From Lachnospiraceae bacterium (GTDB lineage: Bacteria > Bacillota > Clostridia > Lachnospirales > Lachnospiraceae): a DNA stretch of 12,268 nt. Below, piece after piece: positions 1 to 5,817 of the stretch; position 1 is the first letter of the stretch, and each line of letters begins with the position of its first letter. Location of the stretch: contig JAGCRJ010000310.1 in assembly GCA_017964745.1 (NCBI GenBank), forward strand, positions 1 to 12,268. The letters are read 5' to 3'. Position numbers and translations under genes: made by a program. The notes beneath the pieces are model-generated. The model was not told where the DNA came from. It searched no databases and was given only the letters and a program-made list of their open reading frames with translations.

Positions 1-713
1 AGATCCCTGTGTTCCCTTAATGACTCTCTTACGGAATTTCCCTTGATCTCATCTATATGCTCATAGATCCCGTCAATGGATCCATAGGTCTGCATAAGCT
101 CTGAAGCTGTCTTGGGTCCGACCTTGGGCACACCGGGAATATTATCCGCAGTATCGCCCATAAGAGCCTTGAGCTGGATGAACTTTGCGGGGGATACGCC
201 AAACTCTTCGGTCACCCTGTCAGGTGTATAATCCTCAACCGTTGTCTTTCCGGATTTAGTCTTGGGGATCCTGATAAGGATATTCTTATCAGCTATCTGA
301 AGCAGATCCCTGTCACCCGAAACAAGACTTACTTTCATACCCTCAGCCTGGGACTTCTTGGCAAGAGTACCCATGATGTCATCGGCTTCAAGACCGGGTA
401 CAGATACGGTCTGAACACCCATATTTACCAGAAGTTCCCTTAAGATGGGAACCTGCTGCCTGAGTTCCTCGGGCATGGGCTTACGGGTGCCTTTATATTC
501 GGCAAAGATCTCATGTCTGAAAGTAGGTGCATGCTCATCAAAAGCAACAACCACATAATCGGGCTTTTCTTCATCAACAAGTTTAAAGAAGATATTTAGG
601 AATCCGTAGACCGCACCTGTATGAATACCTGATGCATTGGTCAGATCGGGAACTCCGTAAAATGCCCTGTTTATGATACTGTGTCCGTCTATCAAGACAA
701 GCTTTTCGCTCAA
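1..713 (-). CDS. polA: DNA polymerase I, N-terminal part (5'-3' exonuclease domain), runs off window
   Basis: DNA polymerase I fills gaps and removes RNA primers in lagging-strand synthesis and excision repair. Only the first 237 codons are present; the rest lies beyond position 1. The visible part is the 5'-3' exonuclease (FEN-like) domain. It opens with LVLIDGHSIINRAFYG, and EYKGTRKPMPEELRQQ follows at about 72-87. The metal-binding acidic residues are D9, D59, E109/D111/D112, D134/D136 and D187/D190. The helix-3-turn-helix DNA clamp is at about 186-205 (GDTADNIPGVPKVGPKTA). The start is TTG at 713-711. No ATG or GTG lies nearby, the family normally begins a few residues before LIDGHS, and a GAGG lies 7 bases upstream. 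The gene follows a small zinc-finger gene by 9 bases and is probably co-transcribed with it. Whether the 3'-5' exonuclease domain is active cannot be seen here. Confidence 0.96.
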   Translation of the reverse strand, partial: MSEKLVLIDGHSIINRAFYGVPDLTNASGIHTGAVYGFLNIFFKLVDEEKPDYVVVAFDEHAPTFRHEIFAEYKGTRKPMPEELRQQVPILRELLVNMGVQTVSVPGLEADDIMGTLAKKSQAEGMKVSLVSGDRDLLQIADKNILIRIPKTKSGKTTVEDYTPDRVTEEFGVSPAKFIQLKALMGDTADNIPGVPKVGPKTASELMQTYGSIDGIYEHIDEIKGNSVRESLREHRD

Positions 714-720
714 AATATAA

Positions 721-724
721 CCTC
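721..724 (-). promoter_or_regulatory. Ribosome binding site of polA (decides a TTG start)
   Basis: On the minus strand GAGG lies 7 bases before TTG at 713-711. It overlaps the end of the upstream small gene, whose TGA stop is at 725-723, which suggests coupled translation. It is the only Shine-Dalgarno-like sequence suitably placed for PolA, and it supports TTG as the start codon. Confidence 0.7.
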
Positions 725-1046
725 AGCCGAGATGCCAGATAAGTAATAATCCGAGTAATATGCACCCGAATGTAATGATATATCTCTGTGACTGTCTGTA
801 TATACGATGCCTTTCGATCTGCTTCTCATTGCTTGCCATACGCTTTTTAAGCTCGGCATCAAGATCAAAATCATCATCGTCATTATCAAGATGTCTGATA
901 CCTACAGTAACCAGAAACTGTATGCTGAGTTCTTCGCGGCATTCGTTACAGTTTTCGTAGTGCTCACGAAACTCCTCCATTGTCTTGAAATCAAGCTTTT
1001 TATCAATGAAGGCGGGTATATAACTTTCAAATTCCCTGCAGTTCAA
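723..1046 (-). CDS. Small zf-HC2 zinc-finger membrane protein, anti-sigma-factor-like
   Basis: This is a predicted protein of 107 residues. Near its N-terminus it has the layout C3 ... H29-x3-C33-x2-C36 (HYENCNECREE), which is the zinc-binding signature of the zf-HC2/ZAS anti-sigma-factor family. An acidic stretch (NDDDDFDLDAEL) follows, then a basic stretch (about 73-88), then one hydrophobic membrane segment at the very C-terminus (about 90-106). The topology should be N-in with almost nothing outside. Anti-sigma factors of this family hold an ECF sigma factor at the membrane. No sigma-factor gene is present next to it and there is no extracytoplasmic sensor domain, so the partner is unknown and the role is only a family-level inference. 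A GTG two codons upstream (1052) is possible, but a GGAAGGAG spaced 5 bases from TTG at 1046 makes TTG the better start. polA follows 9 bases after the stop. Confidence 0.8.
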   Translation of the reverse strand: MNCREFESYIPAFIDKKLDFKTMEEFREHYENCNECREELSIQFLVTVGIRHLDNDDDDFDLDAELKKRMASNEKQIERHRIYRQSQRYIITFGCILLGLLLIWHLG

Positions 1047-1051
1047 AAGCA

Positions 1052-1059
1052 CTCCTTCC
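1052..1059 (-). promoter_or_regulatory. Ribosome binding site favouring the TTG start at 1046
   Basis: The minus strand reads GGAAGGAG, then 5 bases, then TTG. The alternative GTG start at 1052-1050 overlaps the last G of this site and so could hardly be served by it. The resulting N-terminus (MNCREFESYIP) is typical for zf-HC2 proteins. Confidence 0.7.
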
Positions 1060-1087
1060 GCATCATCGCATACACTACATATTTTAC

Positions 1088-1116
1088 ATCATAACAGCCC
1101 AAAAATATACTAAAAA
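1088..1116 (-). promoter_or_regulatory. Candidate sigma-A promoter (extended -10) for the zinc-finger gene and polA
   Basis: Minus strand: a weak -35 TTTTTA (1116-1111), 17 bases, then TATGAT (1093-1088) preceded by TGT, which gives the extended -10 element TGnTATGAT. Transcription would start near 1081, about 35 bases before the TTG start codon. It lies just downstream of the tRNA terminator, so these two genes need a promoter here. The -35 match is poor (3 of 6). Confidence 0.45.
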
Positions 1117-1181
1117 ACCAGCTCAAAACACCCAAAAATTGCTTTATTCTAGTGGTTTACATAATAGTGCCGTCAGGCATT

Positions 1182-1221
1182 AAAAAATAAGAGCGGGCAT
1201 TCATGCCCACTCTTATTTTTT
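1182..1221 (-). terminator. Intrinsic terminator behind tRNA-Leu, symmetrical (could work both ways)
   Basis: Near-perfect inverted repeat. The left arm is AAAAAATAAGAGCGGGC and the right arm GCCCACTCTTATTTTTT, joined by a 6-base ATTCAT loop. The only imperfect pair is a C/A (a G-T wobble on the minus-strand RNA). On the minus strand the hairpin ends in T6, 7 bases after the tRNA 3' end. Because A6 precedes it, the plus strand also reads as a hairpin with a T-run. It should end both the tRNA transcript and any readthrough from the operon upstream. Confidence 0.9.
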
Positions 1222-1227
1222 CATACC

Positions 1228-1311
1228 TGCCGGCAGTGGGACTCGAACCCACACACAGTCGCCCGCGGCAGATTTTGAGTCTGCTTCGTCTACCAATTCC
1301 GACATGCCGAC
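1228..1311 (-). tRNA. tRNA-Leu (anticodon CAA)
   Basis: This is an 84-base type II tRNA with a long variable arm. The acceptor stem GTCGGCA pairs with TGCCGGC (one T-G wobble), and the discriminator base is A, as expected for leucine. The anticodon stem GCAGA/TCTGC encloses the loop CTCAAAA, giving anticodon CAA, which reads UUG. The T arm is GTGGG-TTCGAGT-CCCAC. The 3' CCA is not encoded (GGT follows), so it must be added after transcription. The gene begins 54 bases after the stop of the S66 peptidase gene and is followed at once by a terminator. Confidence 0.96.
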
Positions 1312-1344
1312 ATAATTTTACGCCCGAATTCAGACGCAATTCGT

Positions 1345-1373
1345 AATATATCACAAAGGTGTGTATTAAGCAA
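1345..1373 (-). promoter_or_regulatory. Candidate promoter of tRNA-Leu
   Basis: Minus strand: TTGCTT (1373-1368), 17 bases, then TATATT (1350-1345) with an upstream TGA, making an extended -10. Transcription would start near 1338, about 26 bases before the tRNA. The -35 hexamer lies across the last codons and stop of the S66 peptidase gene. The -35 agrees with consensus at only 3 of 6 positions, so readthrough from the operon is an alternative source of the tRNA. Confidence 0.45.
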
Positions 1374-2442
1374 ATTCCATTTCCAGATCAAGATTATTTC
1401 CTTTAACACCGGCATGACCTATGCTGCCCCATACAAGTGGCATATAGGGAGCAACATGTCCCAGATCCGCATCAAGCACTGCGGGAACACCGAGTTTTTC
1501 GATGTAAGGCATAACGGAACCGAAGTGATCCAGTCCCATAATCTCCGTTCCGTTACGGGGTCTTCCGATCAAAAAGCCTTTTACGATGCCACTTTTAAAC
1601 CATCCTGCCTGTTCAAAATGCCACATGGCGCGTCTGATTGAAAATACATTAAGATCACAGGCTTCAAGACACCAGATAACTCCGTCCGATGCATATCTGT
1701 CAAGGAAACCTTTAACATCCTCATAAGGAGTTCCGAGAAGCTCATCAAGGCAATCCATACATCCGCCGATAAGCCTTCCGCTAAATTCCAGATTGCCGTC
1801 GAATTCGCCGGGAGCGAAAAGCTTATTACCGTCATATACGGATTTTAAGGATATTTCTGTATAAGCATCTGGCTCGAGAGGATCTTCTTCAACCAAAATA
1901 TCCGCAGGGGGAAGATCGTAGAAGAACTTTTCATGCAGATCATAGGAATGAACCCTGTTTCTTTTTCCGCACATGATCTCTAATGATGAAGTTACAGACT
2001 CATGAAGTTCCCTGACACCGAATGCATTTGCACAGGGACCGTATATTGAAGCGGTATCACATAACGTAAGTAAAGGAAATTCGATATTTGTTATATCGGA
2101 ATAACCCATTATCCATTTAGCATCGGACTTACGGAAACGCTCAAGATCAACATGTTCAAGGATCTCGCACATAAGCTCACCGCCGCCGCAAGTTATAAGT
2201 GCATCATTGGCAGGATCAATGAACATATCCGTCAGTTCTCCGGCACATTTCTCAGGAGTGTTGCTGATCCCGACACCGAGTCCGGCTTTTGAATTAGGTC
2301 CGGGATTAAGTTTAAAACCCTTACTCTTGAAATACTCAAGAGCCGAATCAAACTGAGACATATACGGATCGACATTGCATCCGAAGGAAGGCGCGGGAAA
2401 TCCGATCTGATCTCCTTCTTTTATGAACTTGGGATATCTCAT
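1366..2442 (-). CDS. S66 family LD-carboxypeptidase (LdcA/MccF type)
   Basis: This 358-residue serine peptidase belongs to family S66. LdcA members remove the terminal D-alanine from murein tetrapeptides in cell-wall recycling; MccF members cleave microcin C-type nucleotide peptides. The catalytic triad is visible: nucleophile S115 in WIMGYSDIT, E260 in WCLEACD and H329 in DADLGHVAP. The N-terminal half shows the family's GDQIGFPAPS opening and a glycine-rich strand (ITCGGGE, about 83-89) just before the nucleophile. There is no signal peptide, so it acts in the cytoplasm. The ATG is preceded by GGAGG at 7 bases. It is the last protein gene of the operon, 27 bases after lysA. Sitting next to a diaminopimelate-using enzyme fits murein-peptide turnover, but sequence alone does not separate LdcA from MccF activity, so no symbol is given. 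Confidence 0.92.
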   Translation of the reverse strand: MRYPKFIKEGDQIGFPAPSFGCNVDPYMSQFDSALEYFKSKGFKLNPGPNSKAGLGVGISNTPEKCAGELTDMFIDPANDALITCGGGELMCEILEHVDLERFRKSDAKWIMGYSDITNIEFPLLTLCDTASIYGPCANAFGVRELHESVTSSLEIMCGKRNRVHSYDLHEKFFYDLPPADILVEEDPLEPDAYTEISLKSVYDGNKLFAPGEFDGNLEFSGRLIGGCMDCLDELLGTPYEDVKGFLDRYASDGVIWCLEACDLNVFSIRRAMWHFEQAGWFKSGIVKGFLIGRPRNGTEIMGLDHFGSVMPYIEKLGVPAVLDADLGHVAPYMPLVWGSIGHAGVKGNNLDLEMEFA

Positions 2443-2469
2443 AAATATTCCTCCGAATGCAGGACCGTG

Positions 2470-3750
2470 TTATTTGTTCTCAGCTTCAAGCTTCTTGTAA
2501 ATATCGAACTCATCAAAGGTTGCATAGTAATCCATGGGAGTCTCGGCTCTTCTTATCTTCTTGAAGGAACCGTCGGACTGAAGGAGTACCTCTGCACTTC
2601 TGAGTCTTCCGTTGTAGTTATAACCCATGGAATATCCGTGTGCACCCGAATCATGGATGAAAAGAAGGTCGCCCATATCGATCTTGGGAAGCTCCCTGTC
2701 TATGGCAAACTTGTCACAGTTCTCGCAAAGGGAACCGGTTACATCATATACATGATCGCAGGGTGCGTCTTCCTTTCCGAGTACGGTAATATGATGATAT
2801 GCACCGTAGATTGCAGGCCTCATAAGGTTTGCCGCACAAGCGTCAACTCCGATGTACTCCTTGTATATATGCTTTTCGTGAATTGCCCTGGTTATGACCG
2901 CACCGTAAGGAGCCATCATGAACCTTCCCATTTCAGTATAGATTGCAATATCGCCCATTCCTGCGGGAACGAGGATCTCATCATAAACCTTGTGAACATT
3001 CTCACCGATGACCGCAATGTCATTGGGAGTCTGGTCAGGCTTATATGCAATGCCCACACCGCCGGAAAGGTTGATGAACTTTATATCTGCTCCGGTCTCT
3101 TTTTTCAGTTCTATCGCAAGCTCGAAGAGCTGTCCCGCAAGTTTTCCGTAGTATTCGTTAGAAACAGTGTTACTTGCAAGGAAAGCATGGATGCCGAAAT
3201 ACTTAACACCCTTGCTCTTCATTATCTTGAAAGCTTCGGTGATCTGCTCCCTTGTCATACCGTACTTGGCATCGCCGGGATTATCCATGATGCCGTTTGA
3301 AAGAGTGAATACTCCGCCGGGATTAAACCTGCAGCTCATGGTCTCGGGAAGCTTTCCTCCGCATGCCTGCTCACAGAAATCGATATGGGTAATGTCATCG
3401 AGGTTGATGATCGCACCGATCTTGTTGGCATATTCATACTCTTCATAGGGAGTATCATTCGATGAAAACATGATGTGGGCTCCGTCAAAATCAAGAGCCT
3501 TGCTTATCTGAAGCTCGGTAAGTGATGAGCAGTCGGTACCGCAATCGTATTCCTTTAAGATAGAAAGAATGAACGGATTGGGGTTAGCCTTAACAGCAAA
3601 GTACTCCCTGAATCCGGGGTTCCATGCAAACGCCTTCTTAACAGCTTCGAAGTTGTCTCTCATTCCTTTTTCATCATAAATATGAAAAGGAGTGGGAATT
3701 ACTTTTGCGATCTCTTCTGCTTTTTCTTTGGTGATAAATGCTTTTTTCAT
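2470..3750 (-). CDS. lysA: Diaminopimelate decarboxylase (PLP-dependent, fold III)
   Basis: It converts meso-diaminopimelate to L-lysine, the last step of lysine synthesis, in the cytoplasm. The protein has 426 residues. The N-terminal alanine-racemase-like barrel carries the PLP lysine K54 in YFAVKANPNP, the phosphate-binding glycines at 230-233 (LSGGVG) and TEMGR at 272-276. The C-terminal beta domain supplies the second half of the active site: C342-E343 in GSLCENCD and the NYNGRLRSAEVL block at 378-389. Odd point: the usual HxHIGS motif reads GIHAFLAS (186-193), so the His that normally stacks on PLP aligns with F190. From memory this is a recurring clostridial variant rather than damage. 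The ATG is served by GGAG, which directly follows the stop codon of ung; the gap between the genes is 9 bases. Another decarboxylase substrate is possible but less likely. Confidence 0.9.
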   Translation of the reverse strand: MKKAFITKEKAEEIAKVIPTPFHIYDEKGMRDNFEAVKKAFAWNPGFREYFAVKANPNPFILSILKEYDCGTDCSSLTELQISKALDFDGAHIMFSSNDTPYEEYEYANKIGAIINLDDITHIDFCEQACGGKLPETMSCRFNPGGVFTLSNGIMDNPGDAKYGMTREQITEAFKIMKSKGVKYFGIHAFLASNTVSNEYYGKLAGQLFELAIELKKETGADIKFINLSGGVGIAYKPDQTPNDIAVIGENVHKVYDEILVPAGMGDIAIYTEMGRFMMAPYGAVITRAIHEKHIYKEYIGVDACAANLMRPAIYGAYHHITVLGKEDAPCDHVYDVTGSLCENCDKFAIDRELPKIDMGDLLFIHDSGAHGYSMGYNYNGRLRSAEVLLQSDGSFKKIRRAETPMDYYATFDEFDIYKKLEAENK

Positions 3751-3759
3751 AAATACTCC

Positions 3760-4431
3760 TTAATCTCTGATCTGCCAGTCGATGGGCGTTATGCCGTTTG
3801 CCGACAGATAATCATTACATTTTGAAAACGGCCTGCTTCCGAAGAATCCCCTGTATGCGGAAAGAGGACTCGGATGCGCAGATTCTATCACAAGATGCTT
3901 TGGATTCGTAATGAACACCTTCTTGGACCTTGCGGCAGAACCCCAAAGGATATATACAATGGGTCTGTCCTGCGCTGCGACGGCTTTGATAGCGGCATCA
4001 GTGAACTGCTCCCATCCCATTCCCTTGTGCGAAAATGCCTGATGTGCCCTTACGGTCAGAAGAGAATTCAAAAGAAGAACTCCCTGCTCTGCCCAATAAG
4101 TAAGATCACCGCTCTGAGGAATCGTACATCCCAGATCGGTATTTAATTCCTTATATATATTTTCAAGTGAAGGAGGTTTCTGGATTCCTTTTTTTACCGA
4201 AAAAGAAAGACCGTGAGCCTGGCCCGGTTCATGATATGGGTCCTGGCCCAGGATGACAACCTTTACTTCAGAAAGAGGAGTAAGATTAAACGCTCTTAAA
4301 ACATCGTCCTTGGGAGGATAAACAGTCTGGGACTGATACTCTTTTACGATGAATGAATAGAGCTTTTTATAATATTCCTTGCCGAACTCGGCTGACATGA
4401 AAGGCAGCCAGTCATTATCGATTACGGACAT
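3760..4431 (-). CDS. ung: Uracil-DNA glycosylase, family 1
   Basis: It removes uracil from DNA, arising by cytosine deamination or dUTP incorporation, and so starts base-excision repair. Its 223 residues are the usual bacterial length. The motifs are intact: the water-activating loop GQDPYH at 62-67 with catalytic D64, the uracil-recognition Asn in LLLNSLLTV (N122), and the DNA-intercalation loop HPSPLSAYRGFFGSRPF (186-202) with catalytic H186. The ATG lies one base after the stop of hisF, without an evident ribosome binding site of its own, so translation is probably coupled to hisF. There is no functional link to histidine synthesis; the placement is operonic convenience or a lineage habit. 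Confidence 0.98.
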   Translation of the reverse strand: MSVIDNDWLPFMSAEFGKEYYKKLYSFIVKEYQSQTVYPPKDDVLRAFNLTPLSEVKVVILGQDPYHEPGQAHGLSFSVKKGIQKPPSLENIYKELNTDLGCTIPQSGDLTYWAEQGVLLLNSLLTVRAHQAFSHKGMGWEQFTDAAIKAVAAQDRPIVYILWGSAARSKKVFITNPKHLVIESAHPSPLSAYRGFFGSRPFSKCNDYLSANGITPIDWQIRD

Positions 4432-4432
4432 A

Positions 4433-5191
4433 TCACAGTCTGACGCTGACAGAGCGTTCCTTTAAATATTCTTTGACTTCCCTGATCTCAAGTTCCTTGT
4501 AGTGGAAAAGCGAAGCAGCAAGAACGGCTGATGCACCGACCTCTATAGCATCATAGAAATCCTTGCAGCTTCCGGCACCTCCTGATGCAATGACAGGAAT
4601 ATTTACGCTTGAAGCAATTGCCTTGGTAAGTTCAAGATCGTAGCCGGCCTTAGTTCCGTCTGCATCCATTGATGTAAGAAGAATCTCACCCGCACCGAGC
4701 TTTTCCGCTTTGATCGCCCACTCGACGGCATCAATGTTCATATCGACTCTTCCGCCGTTTTTATAGACTGTCCATCTGTCGGTGCCTTCTATCCTCTTTG
4801 CATCCATTGCGAGCACAACGCACTGGGAACCGAATTTCATAGCGGCATCCGAAATAAGATCGGGATTCATTAAAGCTGCCGAATTTACTGCTATCTTATC
4901 GGCTCCTTCACGAAGGATCGCCTTGAAATCATCCGTAGTCCTGATCCCTCCGCCTACGGTGAAAGGAATGAACAATGTTGCCGCAACATCCCTGACCCAT
5001 GAAAGCTGGGTATCACGCGAATCGGCTGATGCAGTAATATCAAGAAATACAACTTCATCGGCACCCTGCTTGTCATATGCGGCCGCAGTCTCGGCGGGGT
5101 CACCGGCATCCTTGAGGTTTAAGAATTTTATTCCTTTTACAACTCTCCCGTCCTTTACATCAAGGCAGGGAATTATACGTTTTGTGAGCAT
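4433..5191 (-). CDS. hisF: Imidazole glycerol phosphate synthase, cyclase subunit
   Basis: HisF takes ammonia from HisH and converts PRFAR to imidazole glycerol phosphate plus AICAR, the step that joins histidine and purine synthesis. The protein is a 252-residue (beta-alpha)8 barrel of normal length. It has catalytic D11 in IIPCLDVKDGRVVKG and D130 in VLAMDAKR, and the phosphate-binding turns VGGGIR (79-84) and ASGGAG (202-207). The ATG overlaps the TAA of hisH by one base (TAATG), with GGAG 7 bases upstream inside hisH. This is the usual coupling for a 1:1 complex. No other his genes lie in the window, so the rest of the pathway must be encoded elsewhere. Confidence 0.98.
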   Translation of the reverse strand: MLTKRIIPCLDVKDGRVVKGIKFLNLKDAGDPAETAAAYDKQGADEVVFLDITASADSRDTQLSWVRDVAATLFIPFTVGGGIRTTDDFKAILREGADKIAVNSAALMNPDLISDAAMKFGSQCVVLAMDAKRIEGTDRWTVYKNGGRVDMNIDAVEWAIKAEKLGAGEILLTSMDADGTKAGYDLELTKAIASSVNIPVIASGGAGSCKDFYDAIEVGASAVLAASLFHYKELEIREVKEYLKERSVSVRL

Positions 5192-5805
5192 TATATTTCT
5201 CCGGCGATCTTAAGGAAATTGGTCAGTACTTTCATGCCTGCATCCGAACTCTTTTCCGGATGGAACTGGGTTGCAAAAACATTACCCGATTCTACGGAAG
5301 AATCATAATCGATTCCGTAAGAAGTTTTGGATGTGACAATATTTTTATCTTCGGCATCCAGATAATATGAATGAACGAAATAAAAGAATGTTCCGTCAGC
5401 GATGCCTTCAAAAAGTCTTCCTTTAACCGAGGTGACATCATTCCAGCCTATCTGCGGAACCTTGATCTCTTCGGACGATTCGAACTTTTTGACCTTACCT
5501 TTGAGAATACCTAGGCCATGTACACCGGGTGATTCTTCGCTTTCGTCAAATAAAAGCTGAAGTCCGACGCAGATTCCCAGGAAACACTTGCCGGATGCGG
5601 CAAATTCCCTTATGGCAGAATCCAAACCTCTCGATCTTAATTTATCCATACAGTCGCCGAAATTTCCGACGCCGGGTAAAATACAGGAATCTGAATTTTT
5701 AATGATCTCGGGATCGGAAGTCAGAACATGCTTCGCTCCGAGCTTATCAAGTGCCTTCTCGACACTTTTAACATTTCCTGCATCATAATCAACTACAGCG
5801 ATCAT
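5191..5805 (-). CDS. hisH: Imidazole glycerol phosphate synthase, glutamine amidotransferase subunit
   Basis: HisH hydrolyses glutamine and passes ammonia through the HisF barrel. It is a 204-residue class I amidotransferase. The triad is C79 in FLGICVGLQ, H182 and E184 in ATQFHPEKSS. The oxyanion-region motif LPGVGNFG sits at 43-50. The reading frame is open for 18 more codons upstream (to 5859), overlapping the preceding gene. ATG at 5805 is chosen because the family begins with MIAVVDYDAGN and an AAGGAG lies 6 bases before it. The gap to the preceding large acidic-protein gene is 10 bases, so the two are probably on one transcript. Confidence 0.97.
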   Translation of the reverse strand: MIAVVDYDAGNVKSVEKALDKLGAKHVLTSDPEIIKNSDSCILPGVGNFGDCMDKLRSRGLDSAIREFAASGKCFLGICVGLQLLFDESEESPGVHGLGILKGKVKKFESSEEIKVPQIGWNDVTSVKGRLFEGIADGTFFYFVHSYYLDAEDKNIVTSKTSYGIDYDSSVESGNVFATQFHPEKSSDAGMKVLTNFLKIAGEI

Positions 5806-5811
5806 CAAAGA

Positions 5812-5817
5812 CTCCTT
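5812..5817 (-). promoter_or_regulatory. Ribosome binding site fixing the hisH start at 5805
   Basis: AAGGAG on the minus strand overlaps the TAA stop (5818-5816) of the large acidic-protein gene and sits 6 bases from the hisH ATG. It rules against the longer upstream reading and suggests translational coupling. Confidence 0.85.

Noticed and set aside
1050..1052. GTG start for the zinc-finger gene
   Set aside because: The ribosome binding site overlaps this codon. TTG six bases downstream has proper spacing and gives the typical N-terminus.
1228..1311. Attachment site or genomic-island junction at tRNA-Leu
   Set aside because: There is no integrase, no repeat of the tRNA 3' end elsewhere in the window, and normal housekeeping genes lie on both sides.
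2467..3300. Plus-strand open frame of 277 codons opposite lysA
   Set aside because: It is fully antisense to a well-supported gene with all its motifs, with no Shine-Dalgarno site and no recognisable protein features.
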